Source of the DNA: Flavobacterium sufflavum
GTDB taxonomy: Bacteria; Bacteroidota; Bacteroidia; Flavobacteriales; Flavobacteriaceae
Assembly (NCBI RefSeq): GCF_004016525.1
Contig: NZ_SACJ01000001.1
Coordinates: forward strand, 62,001-126,000
Direction of reading: 5' to 3'
Length of the DNA: 64,000 nt
Under the pieces are notes generated by a model. It was not told where the DNA came from. It saw nothing but the letters and a program-made list of their open reading frames with translations, and made no database searches. Every line of letters starts with the position of its first letter. The first letter of the stretch is position 1. Below are positions 1 to 10,600 of the stretch, piece after piece. A program made the translations under genes and the position numbers.

Positions 1-1272
1 ATTGGCGGCGGCGGTATTTATTACCATTTAAGTTACTGGGGAAGACCTCATGACTATTTGTGGTTATCGTCTATGCAGCCGGGTTTAATTTGGTCTGAAA
101 TGTCTAAGGCTTACGCCAACGGTGACAAAAAAATGTGGATTGTGAATGTGGGCGACATCAAACCTGCCGAATACGATTTGGAATTCTTCATGGACTTGGC
201 CTGGGATATCAACTCCATAAAACCAGATGGAATTAACCAACATCTGAAAAACTGGGCAGCAAGAGAATTTAATGATGCCGTTGCCAATGATGTTAGCAAC
301 GTCATGAGTGAATATTATAGATTAGCGATGTTGAGAAAACCGGAATTCATGGGCTGGAGCCAAACAGAACCAACAACCCAAATTAAACCATCTGAATTTA
401 CTACTCAAGAAGCCAAACGAAGAATCGAGCTTTACGATCAATTGATGAACGAAGTAAATCGTTTGTCCCAATCTATTCCTAATGAGCGAAAAGATGCCTG
501 GTTTCAGTTGGTTGTTTATCCAGTAAAATCGGCAGCTTACATCAATCATAAATTTTTATATTGGCAATTATCTTTAGAAAGTAAAGATCAGGCAGAAAAG
601 GAAAAATTCGAAAATTTATCGAAAGAAGGCTACCATCAAATTGAAGAATTGACTCGTTATTACAATAACGAAATGAGCAATGGAAAATGGGCTAACATGA
701 TGAGTATGGCTCCTAGAAAACTGCCTGTTTTTGATGCTATAAAATATGATAACCCAGTAAAAATTGAAGAAAAGAAAGAAGCAAATCCAACTAACGAATC
801 CATTGCCATTCAGGCTAAAGATTTCTCTGCAAGTCAAGGGGTAAAAAATTACCAATGGAAAGCGATAGAAGGTTTTGGATACAGCAATGCTGCCATTACT
901 TTATTTCCATTAAAAACAAGCTCTTTTGAATCCGAAAAACCTTCGGTAACTTATACTTTCGAAAGCAATAATACAGGCGAATATGAGATTGAAGTGCGTT
1001 TTATCCCAACACATGCTAACGATTCCAATCATCAAGCAACAGTTACATTCGATTCAAATACTAACAAAACATTCAAGTTGAACAGCTATGACAGAGACGC
1101 AACTTGGAAGGCAAATGTGTTGCGGAATGCAGCTATTGTTACACTTCCTGTAAAAATAGAAAACACAGGAAAACACACTATTAAAATCGAGGTAAATCAA
1201 ACTGGAATTGTAATTGACCAACTGGCTGTTTATCCTAAAGGACAAAAAAAATATGAGATACCATTTAAATAA
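1..1272 (+). CDS. GH115 alpha-glucuronidase, C-terminal part (5' end outside window)
   Basis: The frame is open from base 1, so the true start lies to the left; about 423 residues are visible. The segment beginning GGGGIYYHLSYWGRPHDYLW, followed by LSSMQPGLIWSEMSKAY and VNVGDIKPAEYDLEFFMDLA, is typical of the GH115 catalytic domain. Family members remove (4-O-methyl)glucuronic acid from glucuronoxylan or arabinogalactan side chains. The last ~150 residues form a beta-sandwich-like segment consistent with the GH115 C-terminal domain, ending in VIDQLAVYPKG. The gene converges on the esterase gene to its right and is probably part of the same glycan locus. Substrate cannot be settled from this fragment. 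Family assignment is confident; the signal peptide and N-terminal domain cannot be seen. Confidence 0.88.
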   Translation: MGGGGIYYHLSYWGRPHDYLWLSSMQPGLIWSEMSKAYANGDKKMWIVNVGDIKPAEYDLEFFMDLAWDINSIKPDGINQHLKNWAAREFNDAVANDVSNVMSEYYRLAMLRKPEFMGWSQTEPTTQIKPSEFTTQEAKRRIELYDQLMNEVNRLSQSIPNERKDAWFQLVVYPVKSAAYINHKFLYWQLSLESKDQAEKEKFENLSKEGYHQIEELTRYYNNEMSNGKWANMMSMAPRKLPVFDAIKYDNPVKIEEKKEANPTNESIAIQAKDFSASQGVKNYQWKAIEGFGYSNAAITLFPLKTSSFESEKPSVTYTFESNNTGEYEIEVRFIPTHANDSNHQATVTFDSNTNKTFKLNSYDRDATWKANVLRNAAIVTLPVKIENTGKHTIKIEVNQTGIVIDQLAVYPKGQKKYEIPFK

Positions 1273-1289
1273 CGGTATCTCATATTTTT
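1247..1289 (+). terminator. Rho-independent-type terminator overlapping the GH115 stop codon
   Basis: The arms AAATATGAGATACC and GGTATCTCATATTT pair perfectly around an 11-base loop that contains the TAA stop (1270-1272). The 3' arm runs into TTTT. The left arm is coding sequence, so the hairpin evolved over the gene's last codons. Confidence 0.75.
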
Positions 1290-1305
1290 AAAATTTTAAT
1301 TCGAT

Positions 1306-1376
1306 GTCAGTTCGAGCGAAGTCGAGAACATTACAAATACATAACATCCTGTCCCTCGACTTCGCTCGGGATGACA
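1306..1376. repeat. REP-like inverted repeat between convergent genes
   Basis: The left arm GTCAGTTCGAGCGAAGTCGA and the right arm CGACTTCGCTCGGGATGAC form an imperfect inverted repeat with a spacer of roughly 25 bases. The arms are far more GC-rich than their surroundings. The core TCGAGCGAAGTCGAG resembles short palindromic extragenic repeats that I recall as common in Bacteroidota genomes. No second copy was noticed in this window, so the link to a dispersed family is inference. Confidence 0.55.
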
Positions 1377-1395
1377 GCCAGATTAAACAAAACGA

Positions 1396-2937
1396 TTATT
1401 TATTCAACTCAACTGGAGGTAGATCATCTACCTCTTTTTTTGTTAAAACCAAATCTCTAATCTTACTTCCTTTTAAGCTTCTTAGTTCTTCAGCAGCGGT
1501 TTCGGCAACAGTATTAGCACCTGCTCTACCGGTATGCGTATGATCTTTTGGATAAAACTCTTTTACTTTTTCCTGTCCTAAAGCTTCATATTTCTGAGCC
1601 ACTTTTTGGCTTAAATTGATGTAATCTACTTTTTCAGCATTGGCAGCTTCCTGCGCCCATTTAACATAGGTTTGATCTCTTTGCTCCACTTTTCCATTTG
1701 GCCATTCGTTTCTAGGTGTCAAACTCATCACAATTGGAGTCGCTCCTTTTTCTTTGGTTTCGCGAATGAATTTCTTCAAATACCAACCATAAGTATGAAC
1801 CGTTTCCGTCAAACTATCTGCGCGATTCACTTGTTGCGTTTCGTCACCAACACCATTGATAGAACCTCTGAATTTTTCCCCGTCAATTTTACCGGCATCG
1901 TTATGTCCAAATTGAATAATAACGAAATCATCAGGCTGGATTTCTTTCTTTGCTTTATCCCAAAGTCCTTCAAAATCAAAAGTACGTGAACTTCTTCCTC
2001 CTCTTGCTTTGTTAACGATATTCACTCGGGTAGTATCAAAATAACGTGGAGCCATTACTCCCCATCCTACTGCATTTTCATTGTTATTGTTTGCCATGGT
2101 CGAATCGCCAATCAGGAAAACATTGATTTTTCTAGGCAATTTGATTACCGGATTTTCCAGAATGTAATTCTTCAAAGGACTCGTAGATGCTTTTAATCCT
2201 TCTATTATTGAAGTGGCAGCCATCACAGCTCCTTTAGCCGATGGATGTGTATGGTCTTTTTTATAAAAATAAGTTCCTGTTACCTTTGCTTCGCCAAATT
2301 GCTCCAATTTCTTAGCCATTCTATCATTCAAATCGATGAAAACTACCTTCTCCTGATCCGCAATTTGTTTCGCCCATAATCCATAAGAAGTATTATTTCT
2401 TGGCAATTTTCCGTCTTTCCATGTATTTCTTGGAATTGGCGACATAACCACTGGAATCGCTCCTTTTTCTTTAGCCTCTTTCACTACTTTTCGAATGTAC
2501 CAACCGTAAGTATGAACAATTTCATGCTTTTTGGTAATCATATTATCAATTTCCTCTGTCTTATCAGAAATTCCTTTTATGGTTCCTCTGGCTCTAATGG
2601 TATCATTAAGCGGGCCATCGTCATTATGCCCCCATTGGATTAAAACATAATCGCCTTTTTTCAGTTTTTTATAAACTGCATCCCATAATCCTAAGTTTTG
2701 ATATGATCTGGAACTTGTTCCTCCCAGAGCATGATTCTCAACCGTAATTTTGTTAGAATCTAAAAACTGACCGATGTAATCGCCCCAGCCCCAAAGACCG
2801 CCTGTTCCATCGCCACGACCATTTTTTACGGTAGAATCTCCTACCGTATACACTGTTATTTTTTGCTGTGCCTCAGCCTGAAATTGCACTAAAAAAAGAG
2901 CTAAAAAGGCAAAAAGCATTAATTTATTAATCTTCAT
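1396..2937 (-). CDS. Tandem two-domain rhamnogalacturonan acetylesterase (CE12/SGNH)
   Basis: A 513-residue exported protein (signal peptide ending near AEAQQ) with two complete SGNH-hydrolase domains in one chain. Domain 1 (about 25-255) carries VYTVGDSTV, then WGHNDDGP and DHTHPSAKGA. Domain 2 (about 268-490) carries VFLIGDSTM, FGHNDAGK and DHTHTGRAG. These are the Ser, Asn and Asp/His blocks of CE12 esterases, which remove acetyl groups from galacturonic acid in rhamnogalacturonan-I or pectin. Single-domain enzymes of the family are about half this length. It ends a minus-strand run with the GH2 gene (17-base gap) and another CE12 gene, which suggests co-transcription. Both catalytic sets look intact. 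Confidence 0.88.
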   Translation of the reverse strand: MKINKLMLFAFLALFLVQFQAEAQQKITVYTVGDSTVKNGRGDGTGGLWGWGDYIGQFLDSNKITVENHALGGTSSRSYQNLGLWDAVYKKLKKGDYVLIQWGHNDDGPLNDTIRARGTIKGISDKTEEIDNMITKKHEIVHTYGWYIRKVVKEAKEKGAIPVVMSPIPRNTWKDGKLPRNNTSYGLWAKQIADQEKVVFIDLNDRMAKKLEQFGEAKVTGTYFYKKDHTHPSAKGAVMAATSIIEGLKASTSPLKNYILENPVIKLPRKINVFLIGDSTMANNNNENAVGWGVMAPRYFDTTRVNIVNKARGGRSSRTFDFEGLWDKAKKEIQPDDFVIIQFGHNDAGKIDGEKFRGSINGVGDETQQVNRADSLTETVHTYGWYLKKFIRETKEKGATPIVMSLTPRNEWPNGKVEQRDQTYVKWAQEAANAEKVDYINLSQKVAQKYEALGQEKVKEFYPKDHTHTGRAGANTVAETAAEELRSLKGSKIRDLVLTKKEVDDLPPVELNK

Positions 2938-2954
2938 TTTTATTGGGTTTATTG

Positions 2955-5825
2955 TTATTTGGTTGCTACTCTAAAATCGAACCATAAGTTCATCTGAATT
3001 CCTTCGTCTCCACTTTTGATTCGGATACTTGAAGGCTGGCTATGTGGCCCATGGTGCTCAATAGGTTTAAAGTCACGCATGGCTGGAATTTCATACATAA
3101 ACGAAATATTTCCTTCCGGAAACGCCGGTTGCGGATAAGCTCCTTCGAAAGCATTTTTAGGCAAATCGGGTGTAAACAATCTTAAAAACACATTTTCAGA
3201 AGCAGCAAACATTTTAAAACTATTGTTGTCTTTTGCTTTTAAAGCTCCTGCGTAAAAATTAGCATGATAGCCTTTAAACTCTGGCAAAACCATATTCTCA
3301 AAACTTTCTCCCGGAATCGTCTGATTGTATTCTTTCTCCCAAAGTCCATAAGTCGTTCCTTTAATTCTGTTTTTCCAAACATGATAAGGTCCTTTTCCAA
3401 ACCATTTCATGCTTTCCACCCCTTGCTCAGGAAAATCAAAAGTAATACCAAAAGCATCTACCTTATCCTGGAAGAAAGCACCATCAAAACCATTATTAGC
3501 ACCTGCATCTTTAAGGGCCAACATTTCCATTTTTAAACGACCATCGGCAGTCATGGTCCACTTGATTTTTTTGATTCCTCCAATATAATTCACCACACAA
3601 ACGGCTGCATTATTTTCGACAGCAGTTTCAACACTTTTTACTTCAGCTATCATACCAATTGGTCTTGGTCCATTAGTCAAAGGAACAATTCCGTTTTTGT
3701 TTTTAACCTCGGTAATTTTCCCTGATTTTTTATCGAATGAAACCTGAACATCTTTACTAATCAATGAAACCGAAGTCGCTTCGTCTTTGATGCTCACTTT
3801 TGCTTTGGTTTCTTTTTTCAACAAAAATTTCTCTGCAAAATAATCTCCTTTGTGAATTGTCCAGGTCCAGGTATAAATTTCTCTTCCATGTTGGTCACGA
3901 GCTGTAATTTCAACCCAGTCCCCTTCGAAAAAGTTAGCCGAAACTGGAATTTTTATTTTTGCCTTTTCACCTGGTTCGATACTTGGAATTTCAATTTTTC
4001 CTTTATCTAAAATCGAATTTTCATTCTTAGCATACAACGCATCTTTATTGGCCTTAACCACTTTGTACTCCATCGTACAAGAATTAAGATTGCTAAAAAT
4101 GTAATAGTTACTGATAAAAAATGTACCATCAAACTTAGAAGTGATACTCAAAGGAGCAAATTGAATTGGTGCCCAAATTTCCTTAATCGCATAAAAACTT
4201 CCTTCTTTTTCACGATGTGGTCCAAGAATTCCATCGGCAGCCAAAGAACCTTTAGAATCAAATTGTTCTTTTCCTGTCCAATCGACTCTCTTAACGGCTT
4301 CGTCACAGAAAACCCAGATAAATCCACCTGCAAACAAGGGACTTTCCTTAAAATGACTCCAAAAATCTTCCAGTCCTGCTCCTCCTCCATTATCATAAGT
4401 AGCGTGCATGAATTCCGTTGGAAAGAAAACATTTTCTCCATTTACAAATCGATGAATTCCAGTTTGATATGCCGGATAATGATGCGCATCCCAACCATCA
4501 AAGTCTGACCAAGGATGAATTACAATACGTTTTTGAGGATCTAAATCTTTAAAAATACTATCGATTTTATAATTCCATCCGCCTTCGTTTCCATTATCCC
4601 AAATAATAATTGACGGATGATTCACATCGCGCGATACCATTTCTTTGACTAATTTGCTTCCTGTCTCAGTATCATAAGAATTTTGCCAACCCGCTAATTC
4701 ATCCAAAACAAAAATCCCTAATGAATCACAAACCTGCAGAAAATGACTATCGGCTGGATAGTGACCACGCACGGCATTCATGTTCATATCTTTCAACAAA
4801 TTCACATCCATGATGCTTAAACGCTTGCTGGTACTTCTTCCTGATTCCGGCCAAATTTCATGACGATTAACTCCTTTCATGATAATCTTTTTACCATTCA
4901 CATAGATTCCGTCTTTTTTAGTGAATTCTAAGGTTCTAAAACCAATGCGTTCCGTTACTTCATGAATCGTTTTCCCATTTTGTACCAATTCTAATTTCAG
5001 ATTGTACAAATTAGGTGTTTCCGGACTCCAGGGTTTGATATCTGGAAATTGCATGCTAATCGATTTTTTAATCTCTTTAGCATTAACATCAAAAGAATGT
5101 GTCCCAATAACTTTATCACTTCCTACAGCAGTAATGGAAACAGCCAAAATGCTATTCTTAGCTATATTTTGCAAATCCAAAACGGCATTTAGCGTTCCAT
5201 CCATTTTGGCATCAACAGCTACATGAGCAATATTTTCGTTAGCCATAATTTCCAACCAAACCGGACGATAAATTCCACCAAAAAGCCACCAATCGGCTCT
5301 TCTTTCGGCAGCATTTACTGAATTATTAGCCGAATGTTTTGAAACATGCGCTTCTAAAACATTATTACCACCATAATTCAATAAAGACGAAATATCGTAT
5401 TTGAATTCGTAAAAACCACCCTGATGAATTGGCCCTGCTGATTTTCCGTTAATTTTCACTTCGGTATCAGTCATCGCTGCTCCAAAAACAATATAAATGG
5501 TTTTGCCTTTATCTGAAGCTGAAATTTGGAATTCGTGTTTGTAGAAACCTTCTTCTTTACTTGGTTCCTTTTGATTTAATTCTTTGTACCAACGGCCATA
5601 AGTATATTCGCCAAAACCTTCCAATTCCCAGTTTGAAGGCACATTAATTTTAGACCATTGTTTGCTGTTACTTCCAGCTGTACACATAAAATCCCATTTT
5701 ACGGGATGTTCAAAATCCGTTCCCGAAAGAAACACTTTATTAGTTTGCTGTGCATTAGCATTTATTACACATAAAAACGGTAGGAATAATGCCGCCGCAG
5801 CTTGTAATGATTTTTTAAAAAACAT
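2955..5825 (-). CDS. GH2 family beta-galactosidase-like glycoside hydrolase
   Basis: A 956-residue exported enzyme with a signal peptide ending near ANAQQ. The order is a sugar-binding jelly-roll (INVPSNWELEGFGEYTYG), an Ig-like domain, a TIM barrel starting at IIMKGVNRHEIWPESGR, and a C-terminal beta-galactosidase small-chain-like domain. The acid/base is expected in WDNGNEGGW (about residue 412) and the nucleophile in FPTEFMHATYD (about residue 470). GH2 members of this architecture are usually beta-galactosidases; in this locus it probably removes galactose from RG-I side chains. It lies 17 bases from the gene on each side, so a three-gene operon is likely. Substrate specificity is inferred from context. 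Confidence 0.88.
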   Translation of the reverse strand: MFFKKSLQAAAALFLPFLCVINANAQQTNKVFLSGTDFEHPVKWDFMCTAGSNSKQWSKINVPSNWELEGFGEYTYGRWYKELNQKEPSKEEGFYKHEFQISASDKGKTIYIVFGAAMTDTEVKINGKSAGPIHQGGFYEFKYDISSLLNYGGNNVLEAHVSKHSANNSVNAAERRADWWLFGGIYRPVWLEIMANENIAHVAVDAKMDGTLNAVLDLQNIAKNSILAVSITAVGSDKVIGTHSFDVNAKEIKKSISMQFPDIKPWSPETPNLYNLKLELVQNGKTIHEVTERIGFRTLEFTKKDGIYVNGKKIIMKGVNRHEIWPESGRSTSKRLSIMDVNLLKDMNMNAVRGHYPADSHFLQVCDSLGIFVLDELAGWQNSYDTETGSKLVKEMVSRDVNHPSIIIWDNGNEGGWNYKIDSIFKDLDPQKRIVIHPWSDFDGWDAHHYPAYQTGIHRFVNGENVFFPTEFMHATYDNGGGAGLEDFWSHFKESPLFAGGFIWVFCDEAVKRVDWTGKEQFDSKGSLAADGILGPHREKEGSFYAIKEIWAPIQFAPLSITSKFDGTFFISNYYIFSNLNSCTMEYKVVKANKDALYAKNENSILDKGKIEIPSIEPGEKAKIKIPVSANFFEGDWVEITARDQHGREIYTWTWTIHKGDYFAEKFLLKKETKAKVSIKDEATSVSLISKDVQVSFDKKSGKITEVKNKNGIVPLTNGPRPIGMIAEVKSVETAVENNAAVCVVNYIGGIKKIKWTMTADGRLKMEMLALKDAGANNGFDGAFFQDKVDAFGITFDFPEQGVESMKWFGKGPYHVWKNRIKGTTYGLWEKEYNQTIPGESFENMVLPEFKGYHANFYAGALKAKDNNSFKMFAASENVFLRLFTPDLPKNAFEGAYPQPAFPEGNISFMYEIPAMRDFKPIEHHGPHSQPSSIRIKSGDEGIQMNLWFDFRVATK

Positions 5826-5842
5826 AAAATTTGATTATAGAA

Positions 5843-7201
5843 TTAGTTTCCGTCTGGTTTCACAATCTCAAAACGATTACTCATTGGTAAAGTCCATTTT
5901 GCAAAAGCATTCGGATGATTTGGACTATATTGAGGTAGTCCTTTTATAAAATAAGCAGCCAAAGGATTATTCAAATCACGAAGTCCTTTAATGACACAAA
6001 GCGCAATTTCATTGGCTCCAAAAGAATTAAAATGGGTATTATCCTCTAATTTTTCTTTTTGACCCGGAAAGGTATTGGCCGGATATTGAACAAATGCTTT
6101 TCTGGATGGTTCATCTCCCCAGCTTTCATATAATGTAGTGGTCAATTTTGTAATATCTACCAATGGAACATTCATTTCCTGAGCTACTTTTCGCATGGCA
6201 TCAGGATAATCTCCATGAGTAGGTTTTAAAGTTCCATCAGCATTAAAAGCGCGGCGTTGAACAGGAGTTATCAAAATAGGAATTGCGCCTTTGTCTCTGG
6301 CTGCTTGAACATATTCGCGAATGGAGGCAGAATACGAATCCCAAGGACCAATACCTTCGCCTTTTTCTTTCTCATCATTATGGGCAAATTCAACTATTAA
6401 ATAATCTCCCGGTTTAATAACTGATACGATTTTTTTTAAGCGTAAACCTGCTTTAAACGAACGCAATGTGGATCCGGAAACCGCATAATTAGCTACCACT
6501 ACATTTTCGTCAAAATAATTCGTAATATATTGTCCCCAAGAAGCCCAAGGTTCTAAATCCTGGTCGGTTACAGTAGAATCTCCAGCCAAATAAACCGTTT
6601 TAACATTGGTAATTGGAATAATTGCAATACTTTTGATTTCAACAGTTCCCAGAAATTCCAAAGTCAGTTTTTCATCCCAATTTAACTGACCAAAATCCCT
6701 GTCTTTTAGTTGAATTTGAGATGTTGCATCTATTTTAGGAGTTCTAACATTTACATTAAAAGTTTTTGTAGCAGTTTCTCCTTTTTTAAGCAGTTGTTGA
6801 TCAAGCATCAACCTTCTGGATTCCGCTTTAATTGTTGTATTGGTACTTTTAGTTGTACTGCCAAAAGTTACCGAAACCTGATAATTACCTTCAGGAAGTT
6901 GTACCGAAAAATAAGTTGGTACTTCAGCGGTAAAAGAATTAGCATTCAATTTTACATTCGTTGCAGTATTAAAATCAAAACCATATCCGGTAGATGAATC
7001 ATAACTTAATGGTTTATCAATCACTATAGCCTGTTTAGACTTTTTATTTTTTCCGCCAAAGTAAAAAACTTGTTTTCCTATTGTCTTTGAAGTTTCTAAA
7101 ACTGTTTCATCTGAAACCAAATTTTCAATTTCAGCAGCAATAGAAAAATTGAAACTGCATATCAAAAGCAATAAACAAATCATCTTGTTTTTTTGTATCA
7201 T
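5843..7201 (-). CDS. Rhamnogalacturonan acetylesterase, CE12, with N-terminal beta-sandwich domain
   Basis: A 452-residue exported protein with the signal peptide MIQKNKMICLLLLICSFNFS. Residues ~25-205 form a beta-rich N-terminal domain (EGNYQVSVTFGS, then LTLEFLGTVEIKSIAIIPI) of the galactose-binding-like kind often placed before RG acetylesterases. The SGNH domain follows: VYLAGDSTVTDQDLEPWASW, VEFAHNDEKEKG, DNTHFNSFGANEIA. It probably deacetylates galacturonic acid residues in RG-I. It is the first gene of the minus-strand operon CE12-GH2-tandem CE12 and is divergent from susC across a 454-base regulatory gap. Confidence 0.87.
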   Translation of the reverse strand: MIQKNKMICLLLLICSFNFSIAAEIENLVSDETVLETSKTIGKQVFYFGGKNKKSKQAIVIDKPLSYDSSTGYGFDFNTATNVKLNANSFTAEVPTYFSVQLPEGNYQVSVTFGSTTKSTNTTIKAESRRLMLDQQLLKKGETATKTFNVNVRTPKIDATSQIQLKDRDFGQLNWDEKLTLEFLGTVEIKSIAIIPITNVKTVYLAGDSTVTDQDLEPWASWGQYITNYFDENVVVANYAVSGSTLRSFKAGLRLKKIVSVIKPGDYLIVEFAHNDEKEKGEGIGPWDSYSASIREYVQAARDKGAIPILITPVQRRAFNADGTLKPTHGDYPDAMRKVAQEMNVPLVDITKLTTTLYESWGDEPSRKAFVQYPANTFPGQKEKLEDNTHFNSFGANEIALCVIKGLRDLNNPLAAYFIKGLPQYSPNHPNAFAKWTLPMSNRFEIVKPDGN

Positions 7202-7419
7202 AAAATATCAAATTTATTTTTTAAATAATTTACTAAAGTATTGCTTTCGGGATAAATCAGTATCCTGCACTGTTAGGTAAGCCACAAAACTAATTTAGGA
7301 TTATCTCATTAAAATCAACACGAAATTCATTAACCAAAAGTCTATTTCCTTTTTTTACACAAAAACAATTTCAAATAATCACTACAAAAACCATCTTTGA
7401 CAAAAAATAATTCACCAAT

Positions 7420-7438
7420 AAACTGATTAAATCAGTTT
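7420..7438. promoter_or_regulatory. 19-base perfect palindrome, candidate operator
   Basis: AAACTGATTAAATCAGTTT is a perfect 9-1-9 palindrome in the divergent CE12/susC gap, about 220 bases before susC. It suits a dimeric regulator, for example the GntR protein encoded at 12888-13964; that link is inference. A related but imperfect CTGATTATATTCAG occurs at 23538-23551 upstream of the GH106 gene. Confidence 0.45.
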
Positions 7439-7494
7439 GTTTTCATAACCAAAAACTTATAAAATTGCCGTTTCAAGAAAAAATTTCAAGAAAA

Positions 7495-7508
7495 CAGGCA
7501 AGTACAGG
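7495..7508 (+). promoter_or_regulatory. CAGG-N6-CAGG direct repeat upstream of susC
   Basis: CAGGCAAGTACAGG places two CAGG boxes exactly 10 bases apart, about 150 bases before the susC start, on the coding strand. The same spacing and orientation relative to transcription occur upstream of the GH105 gene (18862-18875) and the GH106 gene (23587-23600). The bases AACAGG...GTACAGGA are shared with the GH106 site. Ten-base direct repeats suit AraC-type DNA-binding domains. Confidence 0.5.
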
Positions 7509-7655
7509 ACACGTTAAATAAAAGTTAATTTTATTTTCGCTTTCGTAATTATTTAAACTTATTTTTTTGTAATTTTAAATTATAACAGCTTTTTATTATC
7601 ACATTAATATTTCACAACAAACCAAACCTAATTAATTAACAAAAACCATTTTTTT

Positions 7656-10600
7656 ATGAAACATTCATTCGTAAAGTATTTGGTGTACTTAGGCTTCATT
7701 CTGACCAACATGATTGCCTTAGCACAAACCAAAACCATCACAGGAACAATCAAAGACAATACAGGAATGCCAATACCTGGCGCCAACGTATTAATCAAAA
7801 ACACCACTAATGGTGTCCAAACGGATTTTGATGGGAAATTCGCTATCAAAGCAAAACCAGAAGACATCCTCGTTGCTTCTTTTATTGGAATGAAAACGAT
7901 GGAAATAAAAGTAGGCAACCAGACTAGCATTAACTTTAAATTAGAAGAAGAAGGCGCAAAACTGGAAGAAGTTGTTGTTGTAGGATACGGAACAAGAAAA
8001 AAGAAGGACTTAACTGGATCCATTGTAAGTGTTGGAGCCGAACAAATCGCTTCAAGACCCGTACAGAACGCCGTTCAAGCGATGCAAGGAAAAGCTGCCG
8101 GGGTGGACATTGGCTCTAATGAACGTCCGGGAACTGTTGGAAGTATCAACATCCGTGGTTCACGTTCTATTTCAGCATCCAACTCCCCGCTTTATGTAGT
8201 AGACGGAATTCCATTGAACTCCGGAGGTATTGATTTTATCAACCCAAATGACATTGAAGCTATTGACGTATTAAAAGACGCTTCTGCCACAGCTATTTAT
8301 GGTTCCAGAGGAGCAAATGGGGTTATCATTGTTTCTACCAAAAAAGGAAAAAACGGAAAATACACCTTAAATTATGACACAGCTGTAAGCACAGATAAAA
8401 TTCACGAATTTGCTCCATTAATGAATGCAGGTGAATACATTGAATTACGTCGTTGGGCGAAATATTATTCTAACACAGGAGGTTTCCCTCCAGGAAACAA
8501 ACCAACTATTGCCAATGACAAAGAAATATTTTTAGCTACTCTTGACCCTTCCGCCTGGGCTAATATCGAAAAAGGATGGTCAAAAGACTCAACTGGAAAA
8601 GATGTTTGGGATGGTTCAAAAGTAAGCACGACCAATTGGACTAAATTTGTTACCCAAACAGGAGTAACAAAGCAACACACTTTAAGCGTAAGTGGCGGTA
8701 CCGAAAAAATGAAAGCCTATGGTTCATTCGGATATTTAGACAATACCGGAACATTAAAAGGACAAAGCTACAAACGTTATAATGGTATTGCTAACGTTGA
8801 CATCACCCCTACAAAATGGTTCCAAATGGGAATCAACATTAACGCCAGTTATGGTCTTAACGAATACGGAATGTCTAACGTAGGTAGATCCGCAGTAGCA
8901 AGTTCAGATGGAATTTACCTTACTGCAAGACAAAATTTACCTTACGCAGTACCACTTGACGCTAGCGGAAACAGAATTCAAAATCCAGGAGGAGACTCAA
9001 CTATTAGAAATGTTTACGAAGAATACAAATACTCTCAGGATCAACGTTTAACTCTTAAAATTTTCGGAAGTTTGTACGGACAATTCGATTTTGGAGGCAT
9101 TTCAAAAACTTTAGACGGATTAAAATACCGCGTGAATTTTGGACCTGATTTAACATCTTACAGAAACGGTGTTTATTTAGATGGATTATCTTCTGCCCGT
9201 TCAGGAACCAGCTTTGCTTCATTAGCAAAAAACCAAACCATATCCTATACTTTAGATAATTTACTTTTATACAACAAAACATTAGGAAGACATGATTTTG
9301 GTGCAACTTTATTACAAAGCCAGACTCAATATTCTAACGAAGAAAGTACCATGTCAGCACAAAACATTCTGAATGCTCAGAACAAATGGAATGCTTTAAC
9401 TACTGCAAATGTAACTTTAGCTGGCTATGCTTCTAACATTACCGAAAAAGGTTTATACTCTTACATGGGAAGGGTTACCTATGGCTTTGATGACAAATAC
9501 CTTGTTACTGCTTCAGGTCGTTATGATGCAGCTTCACAATTAGCACCTGGCCATAAATGGTCATTTTTCCCAAGTGCATCTTTAGCATGGCGTATTGACA
9601 AAGAAAGCTTCCTACAAAACATTACATGGCTAAACGCTTTAAAACTGAGAGCAGGTTACGGGGCAACAGCTAATGCTTCTGTAGACCCATACCAAACCCA
9701 ACCACCATTAGCACAAATACTATACTCAACATCTTCCGGAGTTACAAATAGTTCTCAAATGGGTAACGTTGAACTAACTTGGGAAAGAACAAGCCAATAC
9801 AACTACGGTATCGACTTTGGGGTATTTAACAACAGAATATCAGGGACTTTAGAATATTATACTTCTAAAACTACTGATTTATTATTTGACAGAAGTATCC
9901 CTTCAGTAACAGGTTTCAGCACAACATTACAAAACATTGGTGAAACTAAAGGAAATGGGGTTGAACTTACCCTAAACACTGTAAATATTAAAACAAAAGA
10001 TTTTACCTGGGAATCTAACTTAAGCGCCTCTTACCAAAAAAGCACCATTGTTAAATTAGCAAATGGAAAATTTGATGACATCAACAACAGTTTATTTATC
10101 GGTCAAACAAGAGGTGTAATCTATGGATTTGAAAACAATGGTGTTTGGAGACCTGAAGACGCAGTAGAAATGGCTAAATTTAACACTGCTGCCAACAACC
10201 CGAATCTTTTCACATTTGGAAACGCCAGACCTGTAGATCAAAATGGTGATTATAAAATTGACGCTAATAATGACCGTGTAATTCTAGGTAGTACAGAACC
10301 AAAATACATTGCTGGTTTAACCAATACTTTCAAATATAAAAACTTAGAACTTTCCTTTTTCGTAATCGGACGCTTTGCATACTTATACAATGCAGGAGGA
10401 GAAAACTTAAGCGGAAAAACAAGTCAAAGAAAATTAGATTATTATACTGACGACAACACCGATGCTGAATACCAAAAGCCATTCTATTCAGCAGGTACAG
10501 GAGACACTTACAACCCAATATTTGGATATAAAAACGGTTCTTTCTTAAAAATAAGAAACATTTCATTAGGATATATCTTTGATAAAGATTTCGTAGAGAA

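Larger units (their letters stand above)
7202..7655. other. 454-base divergent regulatory gap between CE12 and susC
   Basis: No gene was seen. The gap holds a 19-base palindrome (7420-7438), two copies of TTTCAAGAAAA (7471-7481 and 7484-7494), the CAGG-N6-CAGG repeat (7495-7508), and a degenerate half site TATCCTGCACTGTTAGG (7261-7277) on the CE12 side. No exact TTTG/TAnnTTTG promoter was found for susC. Confidence 0.6.

Noticed and set aside
7209..7216. TAAATTTG on the minus strand as promoter of the CE12 operon
   Set aside because: It is only 8 bases before the ATG, leaving no room for a leader and ribosome binding.
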